From Crossaster papposus (lineage: Eukaryota; Echinodermata; Asteroidea; Velatida; Solasteridae): DNA of 64,000 nt. Position numbers and translations under genes: made by a program. Below the pieces are notes generated by a model. That model searched no databases, was not told the DNA's origin, and was given only the letters and a program-made list of their open reading frames with translations. Location: NCBI GenBank assembly GCA_037893245.1, contig JBAIAA010000700.1, forward strand, positions 62,001 through 126,000. Reading direction: 5' to 3'. Below, in pieces: positions 1-11,838 of this stretch; within the stretch, counting starts at the first letter, position 1, and the number at the start of each line of letters is the position of its first letter.

Positions 1-196
1 GATGTCTCGGTTTTTCATTCACGAATTTCGGAGTCTGGTTCAGTATAACTCAGAAGTTGACGTTTTTGATTAATTTGACCGCAAAGTGGGTACTTCCGGA
101 TCATTATGAAACGTTTAAGCCTTGTTTTGTGTTCATGATCGAAGAACAAATTCTGGGAAATGGGCCAAGTTAGCCGATTGTTAAGCCTTTATAATT

Positions 197-466
197 ATGG
201 TCGATTTCCAACAAAATGTCCGGCAAACTCTGATGGATAATCAAAGCTGCAATATTGACCCAGACAACCACAGCTTGAAGCTATTCCCGGGTTTTTCAAA
301 CCACGGACTCGCTGCAGCTTCTTCGAATATAAACATTGTCTCATTAAACGAGCTCATTAAAATTAAGGAATTAGCGTGTAACATTCGCACGATGGCACGA
401 GAACTTGGTGCGACCTCGGTTTTCATTAATGGCGTCCGTTCTGTGGTCGCCGAATCGGTGTTTTAG
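197..466 (+). CDS. Small intact ORF, 89 aa, unrecognised
   Basis: An ATG-initiated frame of 89 codons preceded by an in-frame TAA at 182-184 and closed by TAG. I do not recognise the protein. The second half looks moderately protein-like (motifs VSLNELIKIKELACNIRTM and ARELGATSVFINGV), with no signal peptide or membrane segment. It lies about 0.8 kb upstream of the TATA promoter of the MH2 gene and could be a small gene, the end of a gene outside the window, or chance. No polyadenylation signal was identified with confidence. Confidence 0.25.
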   Translation: MVDFQQNVRQTLMDNQSCNIDPDNHSLKLFPGFSNHGLAAASSNINIVSLNELIKIKELACNIRTMARELGATSVFINGVRSVVAESVF

Positions 467-703
467 TTCCATATTGATCTGCAATTGATGAGCTTTTTTA
501 ACTCAATTTGGTACATCTTAAACGAACGAAGATTATTGGATAGACAATAATCTTCCTTGAAATTAACATTTGTTTAAAAAAAAAAATCTACCCCCATTTT
601 TTACGGTGCATTCAACGTCATTGTGAAGCGAAACGAAATTCACACAGAAAAAAATTAATTCTCAGAAAATCAAATCCCCACATCTGTGAACGGATCAACT
701 TTA

Positions 704-739
<36 letters not shown>

Positions 740-1270
740 TCTTTTCGGCAATGATACCGAGGATTCCTCAAAAGCGCCCAAGGCACTGTAGCTCGTAAGC
801 CTGAAGAAACCCGAAGGTATAACAAAATAATACCTTTTTGGCAAAGTTAAATCTGTAAAATCGGACCAAATCGCTATCCAGGGCTACGTCGGAATCCATT
901 TTTTAAAGTTGGTATTAATCCAGGGTCCACACTATAATAATAATGCACCAGTTTTAAAAATAGACAGACGTCTATTTTTAGGCACACTTAGGCCGGATGT
1001 TACGTGCGTAAAGCTCGCTAGCCAAGCTACTCCTTGTGCCGTGGAATGTAATCCACAGAGGCCGAGAACAGACCGTTTTTAAGGGAATATTCCACCTTTT
1101 TCCTTTAAGAGGAAATTGGTCCAATTAGAGCGTCGAGCCGATAGCGACGCGTTCATTAAACGGACAGGGGTGGTGATTCACAACTTCCTTTTCTGCGAGG
1201 GGTTTCCATGATCTGATAGCGTCACATCGGTTGTCATAGCTACGCGTAGTGGCGACCGGGAGTTAACCCT
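467..1270. other. Intergenic DNA with an ATT microsatellite
   Basis: No gene is seen between the small ORF and the TATA box. It contains an (ATT)n microsatellite at about 705-739 and otherwise unique-looking sequence. Confidence 0.5.
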
Positions 1271-1273
1271 GTG

Positions 1274-1281
1274 TATATAAG
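1274..1281 (+). promoter_or_regulatory. TATA box upstream of first exon of MH2 gene
   Basis: TATATAAG followed by GC-richer DNA, an initiator-like TCATTT about 36 bp downstream and a short first exon starting with ATG at 1368. Spacing fits a TATA promoter with initiation near 1305-1312. The assignment to the MH2 gene is inference from strand, order and splice phase. Confidence 0.5.
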
Positions 1282-1367
1282 GCCGGGTACGCTATCTGAT
1301 GCTCTGAAATCATTTCACGTTCAGCTCAGTCAAAAAGTATCTTGGTGTTATATCATAAACATTTACG

Positions 1368-4300
1368 ATGACGTGTGTCGCAATGCATTCCTTACCTTCA
1401 CGAAATGTAAGTAGTTTCGTTAATTTCATATTGATTCTGAGTGTTACATTTGTTATGTCGGTTGAAACTTACACCTATTTATAAAAAAAGCGCCAAAACA
1501 GTTTCAAACACGTGCTTATGTACACACAAGCTTAAAGGAAGCCACGGTCACATGAAATGTCCACAGTTTTCGTTGTATTGGACATTTCTTGTATTCGTCT
1601 TAGATAAGAAAACCGACCAAATACTTTCAACCCGAACTTGTGATCGTGACTACCTTTAAGTATTCCTCATCATTATTCTACATATAACGGAGGGGAAACC
1701 TTGTGTGGACGTGGGAAAGTCCACACATCTTTACTACCTGCACTGTGTGGACATCTTTTGTTCAGAGGTCCACACACAATGAATGTAATGCTTGTACAGT
1801 ATCGCGCTTTACCATTACGTCCAAAGACGTAACATTGAGTTAGTCTTGCATACGCACTGTGGACCTCCGAACAATATAGGTCCACACGATGCGGGAAGAG
1901 GTTACGGTTTGTGGACTTGCACACGTCCACAATCCGTTTTTCAGTTTCCGAAAAAGAGCGCTAGAGGAAAAACGGGTTAGGGTTATATATAGAAAAGATA
2001 GAAGGGACAGCTGAGAGGCCCATAATCCAAATTTGAGGGTAAATTTGTTTTGGGGAAGCGAGAAAAATGAGTATTTAGTCAAAGTGTTTGTTAACTACAC
2101 GAAGACAAAGGAATGTCCACAGTGCGTATGTAAGGTAAAGCTGTTTGCGTTTCCATGTGTCTCTCTATAACACCCCTATAGACTAAACATACATACGTAC
2201 GTTTGAGGACCATTCCGGAAGGTGTAGGCCTACATATACGTCCGAGGACATTGAATATATTGTTCTCTTTATCTTGCTGACCTCGTAATACGTGTTTTAT
2301 ATTGTATTACGTGGTTTTTTTTCCAGCATCCACGTATTTGGCAGATATCGAAAATATTTACTATACCAAATTATTAAGACATATCTTACTTATTTGAAAA
2401 TAAATAATGATTCTAGGCATCCAGCAAAATGATTGCGCTAGATATCCTGTATTTATATATAAACAAAAAATCGCGATCGCCCGACGGCGATCGCAAACAA
2501 AACCCCAAATAACCTAAGAATAACTGCCCGACGCTGGTTGGAAACAAACGCCGTTTTTCGTGCTTTTCTCGGCATCCATGATTGTAAAACTTCTGACAGG
2601 TCAGTTAAACGATAAGTTACTATAAAATACAACCCCCCAAATCCACCCATTCATGATAATTCAAGCAATTGCCAATGGTGTATCCTACTTTTTAATCTTT
2701 GAAACAAGCACAAATGTCATTCAAATCCATTTAGAAACAACATAGGGAAAATGGGTCAGAATGTTTCCCGCCAAAACACCTGCTTGACATTTTCTTCCGC
2801 TTTGAAGTATCGTTGTCAATGTGTCATAAAGGTCAAACGGCAGCGACAATGTACGTAGATGACAAAGTCATCTTTACGCCCACGTGTTTGCTCGACTTGT
2901 AAAATAGCATTCATTCCACACAGCTTTTGTAATAGACGAGGATGACAACATTTTCTCTCGTTAGTCAACATCGGATTTGGTAATTAGCTACGAGTTATTT
3001 TTGGAAATAATGTTTAACAGTGGAGCATCCGGACCGCACTCCACATTAAGGAAACCGCACCAAACAGAGTAGACAAGCTAGGTTGTTGAAACTTGGTATT
3101 GAAAGTTACCAAAGATACCTACATATAGCGCAATAACAGTCGCATTCAACTTTGTGATATATTTTGGTATAAACCAAATGAACTCTCTCTAAATAGAAAG
3201 ATGTATATTTAAATGCATCTATACAAAATAGAGATACCTCTATTTGAACATAATAACAAATATTAGAAATAGACAAACGTCAGAGATGTATATTTAAATA
3301 TATACATCTATACAAAATAGAGATACCTCTATTTGAACAGAATCTATATAATAATACGCTACTCTCTGTCTGTGTGTCTGTGCGCGCTTTTTCGTCCCCT
3401 TCCCGGGGTCGTGCGGCGTTCAAACTCGGTGGGTGGGTCCGGCTCGGTCCCCGCAAGAACCAGTTTGCATTCGCTAGAGCGTACGAGGTCAAAGGTCATC
3501 TAGGGGTCACCTTTTTGAAGTTGGTCGGATCGTGCTTAAACTCGGTGATCGCAATGCTCGATGCGAAATAAAACGGGTTAGCGTTTTTCGGGTCTTCCGG
3601 GGTCAAAGGTCGTCTAAGGGTCGAATTTTCAAAGTTTGTCCTATCCGGCTAATGGACTGGGAAAAAAATTCTAACCCAGGAGGTCATTCAGGGGGTGAAA
3701 CATCCCTTCAAAATAATGGTTTGGGCCAAAAGCCATAGAGTTGTGCAGACAAATCGAAATCTGATCCCTTTGTGTTTAGCCGCTGTCAAAAAAAGTCTCT
3801 GACATCTCTTTGAGCGGCCTTGGTAGAGAACAAACACAGCTGTTATCAATCGCCACCCAGATATCCCCTGGGGGGTAGTTAGAGCTGTTGGTCGTTGTTA
3901 GTTGTATCATATGGCTGTTTCATGTCTGTATTGCGCAATATTGATTTCGATGTTTACATGCTTGCAATGGATGTCCTTAAAAAAATACATAAAATAGCCA
4001 GAATGTTTAAATCTTGATATATTTACCAGCACCAGTGTTTTCACACGGACAGCTATATGTAGCATTCTCACGAGCTCGGGCATTTCATGACATATATGTG
4101 AAAGTAGAACCAACCAACTCACAAGGCTTCATGAACAATACTTTGGTTACAACCAATGTAATCTATCCTGAAGTCTTGCAAATGTAATTATTGCATCATC
4201 AAATATGTCATACATCTCCCACAAATATCTCCCATTTTAAAGGTATCATTAACCATATTTGTGAATGTGTTTCTTTCAACATTTTTATTTGGCACCTCCA

Positions 4301-7300
4301 TGATAGAGTCAACATGTATCCACAATCCCCATCCATCCAGGGAAGTAGCTACAAACCCGAGAACCGACAAACCCCGGGTGACCGCCTAGTAACAAATATT
4401 AGAAATAGACAAACGTCAGAGATGTATATTTAAATATATACATCTATACAAAATAGAGATACCTCTATTTGAACAGAATAACAGATATTAAAAAATAGAC
4501 AAACGTCAGAGATGTATATTTAAATATATACATCTATACAAAATAGAGATACCTCTATTTGAACAGAATAACAGATATTAAAAAATAGACAAACCGACAG
4601 AGATGTATATTTGAATATATACACCTAGACAAAAAAGAGATACCTCTATTTGAACAGAATAACAGATATTAGAAATAGACAAACGTCAGATGTATATTTA
4701 AATATATACATCTATACAAAATAGAGATACCTCTATTTGAACAGAATAACAGATATTAGAAATAGACAAACGTCAGATGTATATTTAAATATATACATCT
4801 ATACAAAATAGAGATACCTCTATTTGAACAGAATAACAGATATTAGAAATAGACAAACGTCAGATGTATATTTAAATATATACATCTAGATACAAAATAG
4901 AGATACCTCTATTTGAACAGAATAACAAATATTAGAAATAGACAAACGTCAGAGATGTATATTTAAATATATACACCTATACAAAATAGAGATACCTCTA
5001 TTTGAACAGAATAACAGATATTAGAAATAGACAAACGTCAGATGTATATTTAAATATATACATCTATACAAAATAGAGATACCTCTATTTGAACAGAATA
5101 ACAGATATTAGAAATAGACAAACGTCAGATGTATATTTAAATATATACATCTAGATACAAAATAGAGATACCTCTATTTGAACAGAATAACAAATATTAG
5201 AAATAGACAAACGTCAGAGATGTATATTTAAATATATACATCTATACAAAATAGAGATACCTCTATTTGAACAGAATAACAGATATTAAAAAATAGACAA
5301 ACGTCAGAGATGTATATTTAAATATATACACCTATACAAAATAGAGATACCTCTATTTGAACAGAATAACAGATATTAAAAAATAGACAAACCGACAGAG
5401 ATGTATATTTGAATATATACACCTAGACAAAATAGAGATACCTCTATTTGAACAGAATAACAAATATTAGAAATAGACAAACGTCAGAGATGTATATTTA
5501 AATATTTACATCTATACAAAATAGAGATACCTCTATTTGAACAGAATAACAGATATTAAAAAATAGACAAACGTCAGAGATGTATATTTAAATATATACA
5601 TCTATACAAAATAGAGATACCTCTATTTGAACAGAATAACAAATATTAAAAAATAGACAAACGTCAGAGATGTATATTTAAATATATACACCTATACAAA
5701 ATAGAGATACCTCTATTTGAACAATATAACAGATATTAAAAATAGACAAACGTCAGAGATGTATATTTAAATATATACACCTATACAAAATAGAGATACC
5801 TCTATATTTGAACATAACAAATATTAGAAATAGACAAACGTCAGAGATGTATATTTAAATATATACACCTATACAAAATAGAGATACCTCTATTTGAACA
5901 GAATAACAGATATTAAAAAATAGACAAACGTCTGTTTCAAATAAAATGTCAAATTCCTACGCCGTTAACTTTGAAGCACATGTTCTTTATTTTTATATAT
6001 ATATTTGTTTAGAATGTAATACTTCATGAAGTTTTTTGCCGTGACGGTTTTGTGCCTTTAATGTGTACGCCTACACACGGAAGCGCAATAAAGGATAAAT
6101 AAATACTTTGCAGGAGGAAATTCGTCACATCATTAACAGCTTCGTCCCATTCTGGTAAAATTCATCACAGATGTTGCTGGGCGAGCTTAGAGTCAAAACA
6201 GACGAGCGGCAGCGACTCATCGTGGAGCAGAAGGAACGGAAGAAGGTCCCTCCTCCCACAGCGCCCAAGAGGTACAGCTACGGGGTACCAGTGGCGGCAG
6301 CAACAAACGGGTCACCGACGGAGAAGAACCAGATACCAACCAAAAAGAGCAAAATCGAAGAGGTCAGCAGAAAAAAAATTGTCAATTAAGAAAAAAAGTT
6401 CCAAAAAATTATGAAACGTCTGAAAGATGCATATTTGTCTACACAAATAGTAATGTATTTATCCAAGATTCAAAAAGTCAAAAATCTTAAGAATCTCATC
6501 CCTGGAAGTGAATTCTATAACTGGCATTTTAACAAGTCTACCACGAATGAAGAAATTTGTGAGGAGCAGAGTTTTCTTCAAGATGGTTGCCATCTGACAG
6601 TAAACCTCATATAGTGTAGATTCTTAAAGAACCTTGTCTCGCTCCTTTCTCTATGGTCTAACTATCTTCTCAGGAACTTCTTGGGGAACTAGAGTATCAG
6701 CTTCCGAGGATAGACCCAGGCGCTTGGGCAAAGTTATACTTCCTTGAGAAGCGATGCCGCCTGGTGGACTTCAACATCATGTCGGCAGCGGTCATCGTGG
6801 ATGGGTCCAAATTCCAGTATCCAGGAAGGTACAGATGCAAGTCTTGTTACAAAGTTGCACCATAAAATGACTTGCCGCACCACTTGATATAGTGCCATAA
6901 CGTCGGTACAAATCCAGGCAAGATCCCAAATCCAGGCAAGAATCCAAATCAAGGCAAGATCCCAAATCCGGGCAAGTTCCCAAACCCCATCAAGTCAAAA
7001 ATCAAGGCTGTCAAGAGCAAATGACCCATCAGGCCAGCATTTATCTCTGGTTTCCGTGGAACGAAACAACTGAGAATAGTTCTATTCCTCTGGATGGGAT
7101 GCAAGTCCATCGTAGTTTACTCCCCAGCTAATGCCGATACTCGTATACATACTCCTTGGCTGAGAGAGATAAGTGGGGTGAAGTGGCTTGCCCAAGGACA
7201 CACAATATTGCCAGCAGTTGCATTCGAACCCCTTATCTTCTGATCATAAGTCATAAACTCCAACCACTTGGCTATACTTTCCTCTGCCCCTTGAGAACCT

Positions 7301-10300
7301 TTGTTTTCTTTTTATTTAAGAAACAATAACATGTATTTTCTGGCTAGGCTTGGATTTGGGGCACTCCACAACCCTCTCCGAGACAAGCAGACAGAGAAAG
7401 TCCGCGCCCACATTGGCAAAGGCGTCCAGGTGGAAGTGGACAAAGAGGGGAACGTCTGGGCAACCAGGCTGGGCAAGAATGAGGTCTTCGTCAAGGGATG
7501 CTTCGACCCCGAGAACCACTGCATCTCGGCAGATGTCATCGAGACGATGGGCCACCTCGAGACCAACGTCCCAATGAAGGTAAACGTTTTGTGCGTCACT
7601 GACTAACTCTACAGGAGCTTCGGTAGTGATCATCCAGAAATCTCCAAAAGGCTCCACAGAGCATCGGAGTTTGTTCTGCTTATAACAGAACTACGAAGCA
7701 GTTCGACTTGGGCTAAAGCCTTTATCCTTTACAGAAACCCTGTCCTATCAAAGTCTGAAAATAGCAGACAAACATGATGAAAAGTGTAACCTTTTCAAAA
7801 TTAGAACTCGTGAAGACCAAACGATGAGCATCTTCTTGCCAGCTTGGCAAGTTCCAAGATGATACCAATAACGCACTGAAACATTTACAAGAGAAGGCAC
7901 TAGTTAATGACAAGTGAAGACACAAGCTTTCCGATTGAAGGATGAACTACAAATTAGGAATGCATCTGTCTTAGTTCAGTTGAGTAGCTTGTAAATTGAC
8001 TTGGGACTCGATGACTTGGGATGGTTGACTTGTGACGGACTCGGGAGAACCTGTGACTGACTTGAATACAACGTTAAGCTTCTCAATCTTCAATCTCTGT
8101 TGTCTCAGGTGTTTGACATCAAGGAGTACAAGATCCAGCTGGCTCTCGAAGCCAAGAAGTCGGACCAGTCTGAGATCGACAAGAAGAGGCTGAAACAGCT
8201 TTGCCTCGTCTCCCTCAGCTTCGTCAAGGATGCGGTGGAAGACATCAACACACCTTGCTGGATCAGCATCGTGGTGCTGCCGGCTCTTCGACTAGACAAC
8301 CCCAAGAGTAAGTTTACTCTCTAAGAGTACTTCTTGGAGGAGTACTTCTCGGAGTAGATGTCATACAGGTTTTCAACTTTTTCCTAGTTTTCATGATACT
8401 CCTAAAAGTTGCCAATGCCCGATATTTGACGTGGGTTACGTTTGTGATCATTTTTCTTTGACAGTCTTGCAAGACGCAACCAAGATTCTGTCTGTTTACC
8501 GAACAGCGAAGCAAATAGAATCCAGTGAAATGGGTCGATCGGTAAGTTTGTACCTAAAGTTGTTTTTAGATTTGTTTGTGTGTTATCCTCGACAATATCT
8601 TGGATACATTTTGTATTTTTTTTAATAGTTGTGACTTGTGATTATAGTCTGTTATTTGTAAGATATCTGTGGAGATTGTCAAATAAAAACAATATTCTTA
8701 TACAAACTTCAATTGGAAAGTCATGCAGTACATTATACAAAAATGGGTGTAAAATTTCAAAAGAAATGTAGCAAGAATATATATTGAATAAATATTGAAT
8801 AAATATATTATATTTAAATTATATTGAAAATATATTCAATATTTATTCAATATATATTCAATCCTACTTGTATTTTTCTGTAGACCATGTAAAAGAAAAT
8901 TTTAGAAACGTGCATGCAATTGTTCAAGAACAATGTACAATTCGAGCGATTCACAATACCTAGAAGCTGCCGTTGGAGGCGCAAATCCTGCTATACCCCC
9001 AGTGCATCATGGGAAAAAGTCGACATCAGTTTGAAAAACGGTATTCATTTTGCATGAACTCATCAGTTTTTACGTCTTTTTGGACGCGCACGACTAAAGT
9101 TCCAATTTGTTTTCTGCAAATAAATGTTTTAACCAACGACGCTTCCGGATACATTTATGTTTGTGTTGTACCTCGCGTGAACAATGAAGAATAGATATTT
9201 CACTACAGTATGATGTACGGAAGAAGTCGACCGTAAAGTTTAAAAGTGGCTCTTTTGAGTCAAACGCTTGGTGGCGCACTGCATTGTGAATCGCCCGAAT
9301 TCACGGAAATCAACATAATTGTTAGCTGTATGACTATATGGATTAAAAATAATGATCGGCTAAGCTTTTAATCCTTGCTAAATCTAGAGGTGTTTTTTTC
9401 CCCACAAGCCACTGTGACTGGATCATTTTGCAAGCAGTAATAAACTAAATTTGATGAAGTGGCAACAGGAAATATCACAAAACATTTGACATCTACACTT
9501 CAAATAATACATAATTTGGGAGAGGTACATGATAGAAAAAAAAGAAAAAAAAATGGTTAGAGAAAAGCACTTCGTAAACGCCACGAACTTGTCGAAAAAT
9601 ACTCAAACAATGGCACAAACTCGACCCGCACTTCAAGGATTAGCCTTGAGTATGAGTAATGGATTAAATGATTATCGACTAAACTCTTTAATCCTCCACC
9701 AATTATCAGGACTTAAGAGGCATTTTTCAGCAATTTCTGAAGTCTCTCTTCAGCAGTGATAAAAGCTCAACTAGTTCTTATCACAGACAATTGTAAATTT
9801 ACACCACCAAGTTCAAAATCTAGACTGCTCCAAATCTTTTAATATTTTAAGCCGGTCCAAAGTATTGCTTAATCCTAAAGACTTAACCACCCATGCAAAC
9901 TCATCATTGAGACCACTTGCTTATGAGAAGTGACAGTATACGGACGAGTATCGCAAAGAAAGAAAATGCAAGAGATATTTGGTCTACAAGTAACTGGAGA
10001 AATGATCGGATAAAAAAACTATGAGTAATTTGTGTCAAGAAATTCGCACACACTTGCTGGTTGTAAAGATTTAACTGGGCTGGGTGTCGAAAGAATTTAC
10101 AGATGACGTAGTACGAGGTTTAGAGGCCTGTGATTAATTCTTTTTTTTGTTAATGAAGACTTAGTAAATTTGTTGTAGTGGATTTGGTGAATGGCACACT
10201 GGTTAAACGCGAGTTAAACTAAATGCTGGGCTTTTTTCTTACATTTAAAAAAAGGCGAGCCGCAAGTGGGCAAAGTCCAACATGCGCCGCTCCAACTTTG

Positions 10301-11838
10301 AGAAGGAGAACTCTAAGAGGGACGGCCGGAAAGCCAGACTGAACGAGACAGAGAAGGCGAAGGCCATGGGCATGGAGGCCATGTACAGCTGGGAGAACCC
10401 TAAGGATGACGGTCAGCCTAGTGAGTTGTCACAGTAAACTAGGATGGTTCTCAAACTACAAGTCTCCCCTAATTTCTCGATCACCCAATTTTACAACTAG
10501 ACCTCAAATCACTTTTAACCTTACTATGTGAACTTTAAATATCACATCATGCAAGTTTCCATGTTGCATCTATGACCGGAGTTTGATAACAATTCAACCT
10601 GAATTTTTTTAATCGGACAATTTTACAATTCCAGCCTTTTACAACTTAACCTCCTTTGACCTCAGTATTTGATCTTTGACACACCCATCATATAAAGGTT
10701 ACAATATTGCATGCATGACCCAAGATTCCAACTTAACCTCAACTTTGCATAAATACCAATGTTCTATTTTTGGCTTGTGGAATGGAACATCCATCAATTA
10801 CCTCATGAAATTATTCTTACCATTGCACCCATAATCATTCATTATTCGTATTTTAGCATGCGAATCACTCTTAGACATTATATATATATTTTTTTTTTTT
10901 CTTATTTGCAGCTGTGGCCAAAGACATGGACCGCCTGTCTATCGTTTCCAACGAGAGCGACACCGGGTCAAGTGTGTACAATGAGGGCGGATATCAAGGT
11001 TCGTCGGTCCGACGTGCCGTGCTGCGATCCCTGTCGGTCCGTAACGCTGGTAAGCTTATAATGCAGTCCGTGTAATTACAAATATGGTATCCCGTTACAT
11101 ATTCATGATGAGATTCTGTCACATGGTACCACACCACCAATCAGTGACAGCAAAAATGACCCGAGGTCGCGTGCGGTTGTTTGTGCACACACTGCATGAC
11201 TGGAGTAATCTGTAGCATGCGCGTGATGTCATTTTTAAGCGCGCTGATTGGATGAATGAACAATGAGATGCCATATTTGAAATTCCACAAGACTGTTATG
11301 CAAGATCAAGAATAAAAGTAATATTTTCGATTTTTTTTCTCTGAAGAAAATCTTGTTAAGATCGAAATATTAGGCCTTTTTAACTTGATTTATATTTTAT
11401 GGTTATAGCCTAATTTGCTAAAAAAATATTTATGAACGAAGTAAGTTCAACGTCATAAAAACCTAAATGCAGTAAAATTCTCAGTTAAAAAATATTTTTA
11501 ACTCCAGTTTTTATTTTAAAATAAAGTTTGCCTATGGGGATATTTATGAACTTTGAAATAACACGTTGAATTCACCAATTTTCCACAACCAATTTATTGC
11601 AATACTTTCTCCTAACAACAGTACGATTTGAAATCAAATTGAGATTCATATTTTTTTTTCTTATTTTACTTATCGTTTATCAGCTGCTTTCCGCCAACGA
11701 AGCCTTAAACGTGTCCAGGAGACCGGGGCGCTGAATATCGACGTTCCCGAGGACCCGTACTCCGTCAATGGAGGGCGCCGTGTCTGGGCAAAGGCCAAGC
11801 AGAAGCAACGCGAGGCAATGACCGACGAAATCTTCTGA
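1368..11838 (+). CDS. Atypical Smad-like MH2-domain protein (Expansion-like)
   Basis: Exons 1368-1406, 6171-6362, 6674-6828, 7348-7579, 8109-8307, 8465-8541, 10255-10420, 10912-11049 and 11684-11838 join in frame to 450 aa; every intron is GT-AG. Residues about 95-270 match the Smad MH2 fold in order: [15 protein letters not shown] (Smads: WCSIAYYE..NRVGE), [36 protein letters not shown], the helix SLSFVKD, and the near-invariant TPCWI. There is no MH1 DNA-binding domain and no C-terminal SSxS receptor-phosphorylation tail (it ends TDEIF), so it is not an R-Smad. The tail (about 298-450) is basic and charged. The closest family I know is Drosophila Expansion, a cytoplasmic MH2-only protein linked to tracheal tube size. 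Exon 1 (13 codons) is phase-compatible but uncertain; otherwise translation would start at 6171 (437 aa). AATAAA lies at about 11996. Confidence 0.85.
1559..2121. repeat. GTCCACA/TGTGGAC inverted-motif cluster and imperfect palindrome
   Basis: Ten copies of the heptamer GTCCACA or its complement lie in 563 bp. Eight of them (1704-1931) alternate strictly in orientation as four inverted pairs. Start-to-start spacings within pairs are 15, 22, 22 and 15 bp, so the block is itself a large imperfect palindrome centred near 1817. It lies in the first intron of the MH2 gene. It may be a foldback element or a clustered binding-site array. Confidence 0.7.
2338..2690 (-). mobile_element. MITE family R1 copy
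   Basis: A copy of the commonest interspersed repeat in this window (about 370 bp; ends read TTAAAGGTAGGATACACC and its inverse). This copy reads on the minus strand and ends with AATGGTGTATCCTAC. Its left terminus is worn. Confidence 0.75.
3183..5935. repeat. ~88-bp tandem satellite array interrupted by a Helitron-like element
   Basis: About 20 tandem units of 84-90 bp occupy 3183-3342 and 4390-5935. Each unit carries two short palindromes (ATGTATATTTAAATATATAC and AATAGAGATACCTCTATTTG), so every monomer can form hairpins. Units differ by small indels and A/G changes. The array occupies most of the 3' half of the first intron of the MH2 gene. Confidence 0.9.
3343..4389 (+). mobile_element. 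Non-autonomous Helitron-like element
   Basis: A 1047-bp segment starting TCTATATAATAATACGC and ending GACCGCCTAG sits exactly between an A and a T of the satellite unit GAACAGAA|TAACAAATATT. Helitrons begin with TC, end with CTRR, insert between A and T and make no target duplication; all four hold here. A CCCCGGGT segment near the 3' end could give only a weak hairpin. No RepHel coding region is present. Confidence 0.75.
7069..7275 (-). mobile_element. tRNA-derived SINE (degenerate)
   Basis: Read on the minus strand it shows a B-box-like GGTTCGAATGC with a tRNA-like upstream half, followed by a body containing TGTCCTTGGGCAAGCCACTT, which is shared with the SINE at 49.88-50.15 kb. It lies in an intron of the MH2 gene. 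Confidence 0.5.
8774..8862. repeat. AT-rich near-perfect inverted repeat
   Basis: Arms of about 30 bp built from ATATATTGAATAAATATTGA and its complement flank a loop of about 20 nt. The motif could extrude a cruciform or form an RNA hairpin. It lies in the long intron between exons 6 and 7 of the MH2 gene. Confidence 0.75.
8939..9301. mobile_element. MITE family R5 copy 1
   Basis: A 363-bp element with terminal inverted repeats AATTCGRGCGATTCACAAT. A second copy in the opposite orientation lies at 22505-22868 and matches along its full length. No coding capacity. Confidence 0.8.
11080..11207 (+). repeat. Dispersed repeat R8, copy 1
   Basis: About 125 bp beginning AATATGGTATCC and running through CATGGTACCAC and CACTGCATGACTGGAGTA. 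It recurs in inverted orientation at 13877-14003. It lies in the last intron of the MH2 gene. Confidence 0.7.

Noticed and set aside
6411..6614. 67-codon frame after MH2-gene exon 2
   Set aside because: It is intronic, follows a good donor at 6362/6363 and shows no family resemblance.
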